Positions 48,965 to 59,345 of a DNA stretch of 64,000 nucleotides are shown here, one piece after another. The notes below the pieces were generated by a model. That model saw only the letters and a list, made by a program, of their open reading frames with translations. It was not told where the DNA came from and made no database searches. Position numbers and translations under genes: made by a program. The stretch is from Protopterus annectens (lineage: Eukaryota; Chordata; Ceratodontiformes; Protopteridae), in the NCBI RefSeq assembly GCF_019279795.1, contig NC_056743.1, positions 626,285,914-626,349,913 on the forward strand. Reading direction: 5' to 3'. The first letter of the stretch is position 1. Every line of letters begins with the position of its first letter.

Positions 48965-49080
48965 GGTAACCTGGACTGCAGCAGGGTGAACACTCGAACA
49001 TCTACATTTATGGTAGGTACAAAACTGTACTATGTTCATCGTGTTACCCTGCTGCAGTCATCACACTTGGGTTGAATCCC
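48965..49080 (-). repeat. Internal complementary region of the best preserved DIRS
   Basis: The segment joins sequence complementary to the outermost end of the left repeat (TTTATGGTAGGTACAAAACTG) to sequence complementary to the right end (ATGTTCATCG then GTTACCCTGCTGCAG). In DIRS biology this region templates the completion of circular cDNA, so the head-to-tail join of both ends is diagnostic. Confidence 0.88.
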
Positions 49081-49084
49081 AAAG

Positions 49085-50110
49085 GTAAGGATGGGAGGTG
49101 GAATCAAACAGGGTTAGAGGAGGCTAGAAGGCCCTGCAAAACTGCAGTGGCGAAGCCAGCTCTAGTCTTGGAGTATAGTGGTAAGTGATAGCATTTGGTG
49201 AAGGTGTGTACTGAACTCCAAGTTGCGCTTCCAGAATATCCTTGGTTGGCATCCCCCTGAGGAAGGCTGTAGATGTAGCTGCTGCCCTGGTGGAGTGGGG
49301 TCTTATGCTAGCAGGGACTGGTTTTCCATGATGGGTGTAGCAAAAACGTATGCAATGTCCTATCCATTTTGAAATAGTCTGTTTTGAGCTAGCCTTTCCT
49401 TGTGATGCTGTAGCATAGGATACAAAGAGCTGGTCAGATTTTCTGAAAGCCTAAGTTTTATCCAAGTAGTAACGTAGTTGCCTGTGAATGTCCAAGGAGT
49501 GCAGGAGTCTTTCACCTTTGTTCTGTGGATTTGGGAAAAAGGTGGGTAAATGGATGGTTTGATTTAGAGCCACACTGGAAACCACCTTTAGCATAAAGGA
49601 GGGGTTAGTTCGTAGAGAGACTCTGTCTTGATGAAAAATGAGGAAAGGTTCCACTGCCATTAGTGCCTGTAGCTCTGAGACTCTTCTGGCTGAAGTAATT
49701 GCTAGCAGCAGGGCAGTTTTCCATGATATAAACTTTAGATTAGCTGAGAAAGCTGGCTCAAAAGGTGGAAGCGTAAGCTTTTCCAGAACAAAATTGAGGC
49801 CCCAAGTTGGCGTTGGTGCTCTCCTGGGAGGCCTAATGTTTTTGGCCCCTCTGAGGTAATGCCTTAGAAGTGGATGTGAAAATAAGAGAGGATCCGTGTT
49901 GTAGTGAGCTGAAATAGCTGAGGCGTGGATTTTAATAGATGAAAAGGGAGGTCCTTTGTGTAACATCTCAGTTAAATATAGTAAAATCTGAGGTATGTCA
50001 GGCTCAAGGGGATTTTGACCTTTAGCTTGGTTCCAGGCGCAAAATCTTTTCCATTTGTCTGAGTAGGCTTTCCTGGTGCTAGGCCTCCTGGCCTCCAGAA
50101 TGACATCCAT
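49085..50110 (-). pseudogene. Tyrosine recombinase fossil of the best preserved DIRS
   Basis: Recombinase of the phage-integrase superfamily that would integrate circular element DNA. On the minus strand it starts at MDVILEARRPSTRKAYSDKW, runs through a helical DNA-binding domain (PEIPQILLYLTEMLHKG-like), a LRGAKNIRPPRRAPTPTWGL linker and ITSARRVSELQAL with the first catalytic Arg, and ends with the region of the HxxR motif and final Tyr. Its reading frame extends upstream across the polymerase region in a different frame, as known for DIRS ORFs. It is a fossil and is broken. Confidence 0.88.
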
Positions 50111-50142
50111 AACAGCTTGTGAAAGAGGAGCTGGCTGGTTGT

Positions 50143-51960
50143 TTAGGTGATTTGCCATGCAGCCAGGTTTAAGGTCTTGAGCTGGCTGTGTAGAATCTGA
50201 CTGTCTTGCTGTGTGAGCAGATGAGGAATTTGTGGTAAAATCCATGGTGGGCCGTGGGCCATGTTCCTTAGTGGTGGGTACCAGTGCTGGCATGGCCAGT
50301 CTGGGGCAATGAGTATCATTTGTGGTCTCTCCATTCTGACTTTCAGCAGCACCTTTGTTAGAAGGGGCAGTGGAGGGAAGGCATATACGGTCAACATTTT
50401 CCAACTGAATGAGAGTGCGTCCACTTTCCAAGCTGGATGGTGGAATGTCCTTGTGCAAAATTCTGGTAGCTGATAGTTTTGGGGGTTGGCAAATAGGTCT
50501 ATGTCTGGGCGCCCCCATTTTTGAGTTATCATTGCAAATACTTGTTGATCCAGTTTCCAGTCGTGGGGATCCATGATGTTCCTGCTTAGGTCGTCTGCCA
50601 ATGTGTTCTTTCTTCCTGGCAGGAACTGTGCTTGTAATTGAACCTGGTAAGTCAGTGCTGTGTTCCAAAAGGTCATTGCTTGCCTGCATAGAGGGTAGGA
50701 GTGTGTACCCCCTTGCTTGTTTATGTACCACATTACTGTGGTATTGCCTGTCCTTATAATAAGTTGTCCTGGATGTAAGAGGTCCTTGAAGGCTGTCAGA
50801 GCATTCTGTACAGCTAGCATTTCTTTTTGATTGATGTGCAGGTATCTTTGATCTGTAGTCCATCTGCCTTGAACGAACTGCCCTGCCATGTGTGCCCCCC
50901 AGGCATAGTCCGATGCATCTGTTGTCATAGTTTGCCTGGCTGGGGATAAGGTGAAAGGCTGACCCTTGTTGATGTGACATGCCTGTGACCACCATAGAAA
51001 CTCCTGTTGAAGGCAGGGAATGAGAGGTATCATTGTTTCCAAGCTGTGGCTGTGTTGAGTCCATACGCTTTTCAGGTACCATTGTAGTTTCCTCATATGC
51101 AGTTTTGCAAATGGTATTAGTAGTATGCGAGATGCTATGAATCCCAAGGCCTGCAGAATTTTTCTTGAAGGGAGTTGGGTTTTTGTTGCCATTATTTTGA
51201 AGTATTGAGTTAGCTGTAGTTGCTTGTCCGGCATGAGGTAAGCCATCTAGGCCGTTGTATTCAAGCTGGCACCCAGGAATGTCATGTTCTGTGAGGGCAC
51301 TAGTTTTGATTTCTTTTCGTTTACTGTGTACCCTAGGCAACTTAGAAGGTGTTTTACAAACGCCAGATGTTGTAAGAGAATGTCCTTGCTTTCTGCTTGA
51401 ATGAGGCAGTCGTCCAGGTATGGGTATATTTGAATTCCTCTTTGTCTGCAGTATGCAATTACTGATGCCAGGAGGCATTTTGTTTAGACCCTGGGTGCAG
51501 TAGATAAGCCAAAGGGCAGTGCAGAGAATTGGTAATGGGTTGAACCTGCAATGAAACGGAGGTATCTTCTGCAATTTTGTTTGATAGGGACATTCAGGTA
51601 TGCCTCCTTGAGGTCCAACGTTACTAGCCAAGCCTTCTTGCCCAACATGGGAAGAAGCTGCTGTAGTGTTAGCATCTTGAATTTGGGTACTTGTAAGGAG
51701 GTGTTTAGAATTGAAAGGTCCAGAATGGGTCTCCATGCATTGTCCTTTCTGGGGACTAGAAAGAGCCTTGAGTAAAATCCTTGGCCTTGCTCCTTTGTAG
51801 GTACCAGTTGAATGGCTCTCATGTCCATGAGAGCTGCAATTTGTTTTTGTGCCGCTGCTCATTGATTTTGTGGCAGGTTTGGCATTCCTTTTATCCTTGG
51901 CAAGGTGTGGAAATGGAATCTGTATCCTTGTGAGATAATGTCTAGGACCCATTTGTCCTT
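50143..51960 (-). pseudogene. Reverse transcriptase / RNase H / methyltransferase-like fossil of the best preserved DIRS
   Basis: Minus-strand polymerase. Reverse transcriptase (about 51,484-51,830) has LVTLDLKEAYLNVPI (motif A with catalytic Asp) and FSALPFGLSTAPRV (motif B), with the motif C region just downstream. RNase H (about 50,600-50,960) has MTTDASDYAWGAH, NQKEMLAVQ and NTLADDLSR, giving the acidic active-site pattern. The segment at 50,250-50,530 (DIDLFANPQNYQL, YAFPPLPLLTKVLLK, LIAPDWPCQHWYP) sits where DIRS elements carry a DAM-like methyltransferase domain; this assignment is inference. About 1.1 kb of the frame is open. It is broken overall. Confidence 0.88.
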
Positions 51961-52088
51961 TGTGATGATGCGCCAGTTGTCTGCAAAAAGTGCTAATTTT
52001 CCTCTCAAGAGAGCTGCCAAGAGTTTTGCTTGGCAGTTTGAGGGTTGAGTCATTGTGTTTGTCTTCTAGTAGTTTGAGGCCTGTCTTC

Positions 52089-53800
52089 TCAGACCTTCTG
52101 TGTTGCAGTGGCCCATTGGCGAGGCTTGTAAGGGATTTGTGTTTGACCTCTGCCCCTTGGGTGTCTGTATTTACCCCTCTGTGGTCTGTCAGAAGCTGGA
52201 AAGGACCAATTTTTTGTTGGCCAATTTCTGCTGAAGCGAGGGGGTTGTACCTGTAAGAAATCTTTGACTGTCTGCATAGACTTTGCCTTATTCGCCATTT
52301 TCTTTAAAACCTCTTCTGCTTTAACATCAAATAAGACATTCTGCTGTAAAGGTGCGTCTAGTAATTTTGCTTTAACATGATCCGGCAGAGTCTGTTCCTT
52401 TAACCAAGCATGCCTACGTATGACAGACCCAGTAACAGCTGCTCTACAGGAAGCTTCCAAGGAATCAAATCCACATTGTAAAGTATGTTTGCCCACCTGT
52501 TCAGCTGCATGCAACAGATCCTGCATTTCCTTCAATTCAGACTGTTGAGAGTGTGTGCTCATCTTTTGTTTTAACTGAGAAATTAGGAATTGCTGATATT
52601 TCAGCATGTGAAATTGACAATTTAGTGCTCTCATAGCCAGAGAAGCTGAGGTGTAAACCTTCTTCCCCCACCTATCTAGTGCTCTGGAGTCCCTTTCAGA
52701 GAGCACAGGGCTTTTTAGCCATAGAAGCCTTAGCCCCTTTGGGACCCTGGGAGATTGTTTCTGGGTCAGCAACAGGGCTTTTGTAAAGGAATTTGTGAGA
52801 GTCAGGCACTCTATAGTATCTGTCTGGTTTGGCTGGAGCAGGAGGCAGATAATCTGGATTTATACTAGATTCTAAGTAAACATCATCCACAATGTCTAAA
52901 ACTGGAGGGATAGCAAGTGGTCTGTGCTGGGGATGTAAAAGAAACTCTCGAAGCCTTTTCTTTGAGTCGGAGTAGTCCTGACCTTCCCAGTGGAAATGTT
53001 GCTGAGGGAATGGAATCTTCAGTATCGGAATCTTCATAAGGGGGAAAGGAGTAATCCTGTTCCTCAGAGGAGTCTGAGGAAATAGAAACTTGATCAGAAG
53101 AGGCATAATATCCTCCTCTTGTCTTGGCCTTTTGTCTGGGGGCGGAGGGGGGGGGGGTTGGGAACCCCTGATCAGAGTAATCAAATCTTCAGCCATCTTA
53201 AGCATCTGTTTCTTAGGCATGGGGCCTTGAACTGGAGACTGATGTACAGTCTTTTTAGGTTTTGAAGGAGTCTTAAGCTTAGCATAAGATTTTATGGTGA
53301 GAGTAGTCGGTCTAAAAACACCTTCTGTAACCCGTTTCCACAGCACTGGCTTCTCCTTCTGCAATGGTGTCGGTAGGGGCTAAAGAAAATAGCTACGTCG
53401 GCCTAGTACTCTCTGCTTGAGAATCCGAAGCGGTCTGGGGTTCCAATTCTGCGACAGTCAGGGGCTGTGTAGGCGCCTCACTGAAAACCGGAGAACCGGC
53501 GACCGGCCCAGCAGAGGCCTCAGAGTCTGGCTTGGATCTAGGCTGCCTGTCTTTATCTTTGCATTTTTTATGCACGCCGGTAGTCGGTTGCTCCGATGGC
53601 ATAGTATAATTAAATTTCCTACCGAAGTAGTGTCGAGCGAAATCAAAGCGTCGCTTTATAGTTCGCTTATTGAACCCAGCACAAAACTGACAACCAGTGA
53701 TGTTGTGGTCTGGGCCTAGGCAAGGTATGCAATAAGAATGAAAGTCCTTATGAGGTATTTGCTTCCCACAAGAAATACAACTGTTAACTTTTTCTGACAT
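52089..53800 (-). pseudogene. gag-like gene fossil of the best preserved DIRS
   Basis: The region starts at 53,800 with MSEKVNSCISCGKQIPHKDF, then CIPCLGPDH and further CxxC, a likely zinc-binding N-terminus. A basic stretch (NKRTIKRR) follows, then a Pro-rich and acidic middle, and a C-terminal helical part with LEASCRAAVTGSVIRRHAWL. No enzyme motif is seen. By position it is the structural gene of the element. It is broken. Confidence 0.8.
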
Positions 53801-53924
53801 CGGACTGAGGCAAGAAAAGGTTCTCCAATGGGGTACTTAGCTTTGAAGACTTCGGACTGAAACGCGATTCGAAAATCTCAGGTGTCGGCCGACTGGCACT
53901 TGCGAACTGCTTCTGCTTCAGGCA

Positions 53925-54114
53925 CCGCGCGGCAAGAAAGACTGAAGAAAATGGCGTCGGATGCCTCTTATATACCCCTGGTGCACTGACATCAGGGAAG
54001 AAGCGACAGCAACCGACGCCGGACCAAGACACTGGAATTCAGGCTGACTGCGGGACCGCCTGACAACAGGATAACCCAATTGTGATGACTGCAGCAGGGT
54101 AACGCGATGAACAT
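53925..54114 (-). repeat. 5'-side inverted terminal repeat of the best preserved DIRS
   Basis: Complementary to 48,610-48,800. On the minus strand it reads ATGTTCATCGCGTTACCCTG at the tip, then the GGCGGTCCCGCAG block, a CRE-like site, TATATAAG and GCCATTTTCTTCAGT, then runs into the gag leader. Confidence 0.9.
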
Positions 54115-56650
54115 CAAATGTCATCCAGGGAAACTCTAGACCAGAATGCAGCAAACTCTAGACCAGAATGCAGCACAAGTAGCCATAGAACGAGTAGAAT
54201 GAGCATGAAACCCCTTCTGGTTCTGGTAATCCATGTTCTCTGTATGCCTGTAAAATACAAAGTGAGATCCATCTAGCAAGAGTCACCTTTGAAACTGGTT
54301 TCCCTAAAAAGGGTTTAGCAAATGAAACAAAAAGCTGATCAGACTTATGGAAGGGTTTAGACCTATGTAAGTAAAAGCGTAACTGTCTGTGAACATCCAT
54401 CAAATGAAGTTTGTATTCTCCTTTATTTTGAAAGGTAGATTAGTAGACTGGTTAATGTTTGACTTCGAAGCAACTTTAGGAAGGAAAGAAGGGTTAGTCC
54501 CTAGAGACACCCTATCCTTATGAAACACTAGGTACGGGGGTTTCATACATAAGGCTTGAAGCTCCCGACACTCTTCTAACTGAAGTGATAGCTACCAGGA
54601 AAGTTGTCTTCCACAACAAGAATTTCAAATCAACTGATGCTGCAGGTTCGACTACTAAAGCAATTAAAGCCTAAAAAACCAAGGTCAAATCCCATGGAGG
54701 AGAAGGATGTTTGATAGGAGGTCTCAGTAAAAATGTACCTTTGATAACGGTCTTACAAATTCTGGCAGCAGCTAGAGAACCTGAACTCTCTCCTGCATGA
54801 AAATGGGATATAGCCGCCAGCTGAACTTTCACTGTGGAAGAGCTGGCCCCTTGCTGGAAGATTTGAGACAAAAAATCTACCACCGCTGGAATAGGAGCGG
54901 TAAAGGGATCCCAATTTGTCTGAGAACCCCAAATGAGAAAAATGCATCCATTTACTACACTATACCTTCCTGGTAGAGGACTTGTGTGCCGCTACCAGAA
55001 TGGACTTAACAGGGGGAAGAGAGACCGGGAGTCCTGGCAATTAATGAAACTAGAGCAACCAAGCAGTAAGCTTGAGGCTGTCCAGATTCAGTGGAGGAAT
55101 TCCTGTGGGATGACGAATGAGATCCGGAATGGGATCCAATATCTAGGGCAGAGCTACTAGATGAGACCATAGGCAGGGAAACCAGATCTGATGAGGCCAG
55201 AATGGGGTTATGAGGATAATCCTGCTCCACAATCGCCAAGCTTTCTTTAAGAATTTTGTCATGAGAGGAAGCGGGGGATATGCATAAAGGCCACCAGGTG
55301 GCCAAGCATGGACAACAGCGTCTCTGAGGGCTCCCCCCCCCCCCCGAGGGGGAATCAGAGCGAAAAACTCGCTGCACTTCGCATTGGACGGCTGACCCCA
55401 CTTGAGGAAGATCTGTTCCGCTACATAAGGGTTCAGAGACTACTCGTATGGCAAAAGGATTGTCCTGCTCAGTTTGTTTGCCAAAATATTGGATCGACCC
55501 GGGATGTGCGTTGCTATCAGAAAATGGCTGGAGACTGCCCATTCCCACACTCTCATGGCCTCTCGACAAACTGGATAGGACCTGGTTCCCCCCTGTTTGT
55601 TGATATATCAGACCACTGACATATTGTCTTGACTGAATCGCAATAGTTCCCAGAGGGAGAGAAGCATGAAGGGCCTGCAACACTAAAAGGACTGCTCTCA
55701 TCTCTAGAACAGTGATATGCAGAACGGTCTCACTTGGGGTCCACGTGCCTTGGACAGTCCTGCCCAAGCAATGCCCCCCCCAACCCGAAGCGGGAGGCAT
55801 CCGTTGTCACCATGGCTTGGGGCGGAGGTGTAACAAAGGGGTGTCCTCCTTGCAGATCCTGGGATTGAAGCCACCACATGAGAGAAGCTTTGCAAACCTT
55901 GCTTAGAGGGATCGGGAAGTCTAGGGGCTGATGTAACAAAGACCACTGAACTTGTAACGACCACTAACACTCTCATATGCAGACGTGCACAAGGAACCAG
56001 ATTTATAGCTGCTGCCATGGACCCTAGGGCTCTCAGGACCAACTCTGCTGGGGGCGAAGGAGTCTGAAGAAGCACCAAGACATGAAGGGTCAGGCTCCGA
56101 AGTCTGTCTGGGGTCAAAAATATCCTCGGCCTGAGGAGAATCTATTCTTGCCCATATGAAGTCCAGAATCTGAATAGGCTGAAGACAGGACTTGGCTTCT
56201 TGAGGTTTATTTTAATACCCAGCAGATTAGACAACTGAAGAAAGGAATTTCTGGCTAGCACAAGTTGATGCCTGGTGGGGGTGGTGAGGAGCCAGTTTTC
56301 CAGGTATGGGAATAACCTTGGTAAACACCATGGGGGCTGTGGTGAGACCAAAGAGTAGGGACTTTGAACTGGTAGTGACTGGCTCCTAGCCAAAAGCGGA
56401 GGAACCTCCTGGATCGCCTGTCCATCAGGATATGGTATTACGTAACCTTGAAGTCTACCAAGCACATCCAGTCTTCCTCCTGCAAGAACGGCAGGATGGA
56501 TTGTAATGTGACCATCCGGAACTTCTCCTTGGCAACAGACAGGTTCATCGTGGATAGGTCAAGAATCGGCCTCAAGTCCCCCGCTTTTTTGGCACCAAAA
56601 AGAACCTGGAATAGATGCCTGATCTGGACTGGTCTGGGGGCACCAGCTGG
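54115..56650 (-). pseudogene. Recombinase and polymerase fossils of the subfamily C element
   Basis: Recombinase side (54,158-54,950): MDVHRQLRFYLHRSKPFHKS and GKPVSKVTLARWI are the core helices seen in all DIRS recombinases here. RNase H (about 55,006-55,800) includes ITVLEMRAVLL and YQQTGGNQVLSS. Reverse transcriptase (56,142-56,650) keeps the YLENWLL region (motif C) and NLLGIKINLKK. It is broken in many places. Confidence 0.75.
54131..54174. repeat. 22-bp perfect tandem duplication
   Basis: AAACTCTAGACCAGAATGCAGC-type unit of 22 bp occurs twice in a row (54,131-54,152 and 54,153-54,174), 16 bp from the right end of the inserted DIRS, inside the older host element. Confidence 0.9.
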
Positions 56651-56675
56651 GTAGCTCTTTTGCCTAGCAGTTTTT

Positions 56676-59209
56676 CTATTTCCAAAGCTGCCACCTCCCT
56701 TTGAGGGGGGTGGGACGTCCGGGAGGCGCCTTGTGGATAGGGGACTGTTTATGAAGGGAATGGAATAACCTCTGGATTATTTGAAGCACCCAGCGATCTG
56801 ATGTTATGGACTCCCATTGAGCTAGGTGCCACGAACCCCCCCCCCCCCGACTGCCTTCAGAGTGGAGGCAGTCTGGCAACCCCTCAGGGCTGCTGCGTGG
56901 GGTCGATCGGAAAAGGGTTCCCGTGACCAGAAGTTCTTCGGTCCCCCTCTGCCTTTGTGCCGGCATCCACCTTGTCCCCCTCTGCCTCTAGGGGAGGAGG
57001 AGTCCAGTGCGTTTCGAGAATGCTGAGACTTCTGGAACCACAACTTCTTCTGCCCTTGCTGGTTCCTGGAGAAGGACCTTTGAGTGTTGGAAAAGCGGAT
57101 CCGACAGCCAACAGCGTTTTCCCATTCTTCTCACTCTGGACTAGCGTGTCTCGGATGGTCTCCCCGAACAGGGTCGAACCATCAAAAGGGGCATTCGCGA
57201 AGGATGCCTTGAAAGGTTCCGAAAAATCTCAAAGCCGGAGCCAGGCATGACGCCTCATGGCAATACCGGACCCAGCCGCCCTAGTGGCTACCTTTGAGGT
57301 GTGACAGAGTAAACGCATGGATGTATCTTAAGAGAGGCCATACGAGCCGAGAATGACCATTTATCCTCGGCCGAAATGGACTCTGGGGGAGACTCCGCAT
57401 ACTCTTTCACACGGTCGCACTTAAGTCTAATCACGTAGGCCATGTAGTTCAGCGCCCTTACTGCAAAGGTAGCAGAAGCAAACGTCTACTTTCCAAGACT
57501 ATCCATCGACCTAGACTTCTTGTCCGGAGGATGGACCAAGGAACTTTCCTGGGCAAGTTCCTTTTTGGTGGCCACCGCCACCGCCATGGCATCAATTGGG
57601 GAACCCTTACTCCATGTGGGTTATCAGCAGGAGGGCTCAATACTTTATCTGGCCATTTGGGCATTGGCTCTACAGTGTCCGGTTCCTACCAAGCTCTGGT
57701 GGCAATGAGGTCCACCAGAGGATCAGCTGGGGGGGTGGACACCCAAGAGCTATATGGGCCTGCGCCAAACGCCTCCAGAAATACCGACCCGTCCGAGGAA
57801 GGCTTTGGGCAGACCAGCCCCTCCCCCCCGGCACAGAATTTCCATTAAGTCTCCAAAGGAGATGTCTTCGGGGGGCAATCTGGGGGGAGCTTTCCCCTTC
57901 CTCCAAGTCAGTATCCTCAGTGAGGGACTTGGGGGAGTCCATGTGCCTCCTCTTGCACTAACATTTGCAAGGGACCTCCTGGGGGGAGGGGGGCTATTCG
58001 GGGAGGGCTCACAAACAGTCTCATATTCCTTGAGGGGAACCATATGGGGCGTACCAGACACAGGCTGTCCCTGGGAGGACTGGACGATAGAAGACACTCA
58101 ACTGCAAGGGAGCAGGGGCGGACTCAGAGGAAAGAGCGAGGGGTCTCGACCCTCCTGAGAGTACCCCTTCCACAACAAAGGCCGAAAGGGAACCGGCTTC
58201 CTTGAAACTGGTGGGGCGGGTAGCCGTGCCCCTCAGATCCTACAAGGGGATTGGAGCAGAGCCCAGAACAGACCCAGAGGAATGGTATGCCCCGACCACA
58301 ACAGGGCGATGACACACATCACCTCGGATCCCACGCCCAGATCTCTACTCCGAGAGCTCGGATCTGACATAGGATCTGACAGACTCGAGAGCATGGCCCG
58401 CGCTGAGGTTAGAGCAACCATCGGCGCCGACCTCCTGATGCCGGGGGCTCCTCGGATCCAGGGACTCCGAAACCCAGGGATAGATCGGAGAAGGAGCTAT
58501 TGGGGCAAACGACGGAGTCGAACTCCCCGCTCCGGCAGGAGGGGGAGCCAGCAACCATCTGCAATTGAGTCTGCAAGAACCTTCTCATCATCAGGTCCAT
58601 GTCAGCTTCAGAGAGGCTCCTTGTGGATCTGGAGGACGCCACCGACACCGGACGGGAGGGCAGATGTGAGGATGACCTCAAAGCGGGCCAAGCCTCCTCC
58701 TCTGGCTCCAGGGAGAATTTTGGAGACTGGAGCTGAGGGGAAGATGGCCTAGTAACTTTTTCCAGTGTGGAGACTACTTTAGAAGGGGGGGGGGTGGATC
58801 CGAGTCCGCTTGTCTCTTGCAACCCTCTCCTTGTCTTTATTTCTCTTTTTCTCTTTCTCTAGCCTTCTCTTTATGCTTTCTCCTTCCTGGCCTCTCTATC
58901 GCCCTGTTTTGAGGTGGGAGTGGGAGTCCCGGACAGGGGAGGAGGGCCAGAAGCTTGAACAGCCACAGCTGTGGCTGAAGAAGATGAAGTGGTTGCTGGT
59001 TCTGCTGGGAGAAGACCAGCCAGAATCAGCTTGGTCCTGCGATCCCGCAGGGCCCGAGGGTTGAAGGCTGCGCATATCTTGCAGCCCGAAGTAAGGTGTG
59101 GAACCCCTAAACAAACCACACACAGTGTGTGACCATCGGCCGTTGACAGCTTAAAGCCACACTCTGTGCATTTAGAAAAGATCAGTTTTTGCGACTCCGA
59201 CATAGCCAC
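56676..59209 (-). pseudogene. gag-like gene fossil of the subfamily C element
   Basis: It starts at about 59,209 or 59,203 with MAMSESQKLIFSKCTECGF, then DGHTLCVVCLG, PHLTSGCKICAAFNPRALRD. The Cys/His spacing equals that of subfamilies A and B although the rest differs. The middle is Ser/Pro-rich and longer than in the other subfamilies; the C-terminal end is near 56,680. It is broken. Confidence 0.7.
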
Positions 59210-59280
59210 CTACACTAAACAAGGCTAACTAGCCAAACGCACACACACACCAAGGGCGTGAAGGGGGGCCTACACTAGGG

Positions 59281-59281
<1 letters not shown>

Positions 59282-59336
<55 letters not shown>
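59282..59336. repeat. (AT)n microsatellite, about 27 units
   Basis: Pure TA/AT run inside the gag leader of the subfamily C element, followed by a T run and AAACCCGAGGGTT. Confidence 0.97.

Positions 59337-59345
<9 letters not shown>

Larger units (their letters stand above)
48587..54114 (-). mobile_element. DIRS retroelement fossil, subfamily A, best preserved copy
   Basis: Complete in structure, minus strand, sitting in the recombinase gene of the subfamily C element. Parts: 5' inverted repeat (about 53,810-54,114), gag-like region (about 52,089-53,800), reverse transcriptase (about 51,250-51,960), RNase H and methyltransferase-like part (50,143-51,246), recombinase (about 49,085-50,110), internal complementary region (about 48,965-49,080) and 3' inverted repeat (48,587 to about 48,820). 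Host sequence on both sides aligns across the insertion with no target duplication. Some reading frames remain open over more than 1 kb, so it looks the youngest here, but it is still broken, with a few breaks. Confidence 0.92.

Noticed and set aside
49451-51952. 833-codon frame as a novel host gene
   Set aside because: Its end is a DIRS recombinase, its start overlaps DIRS reverse transcriptase in another frame, and it lies between DIRS terminal repeats.
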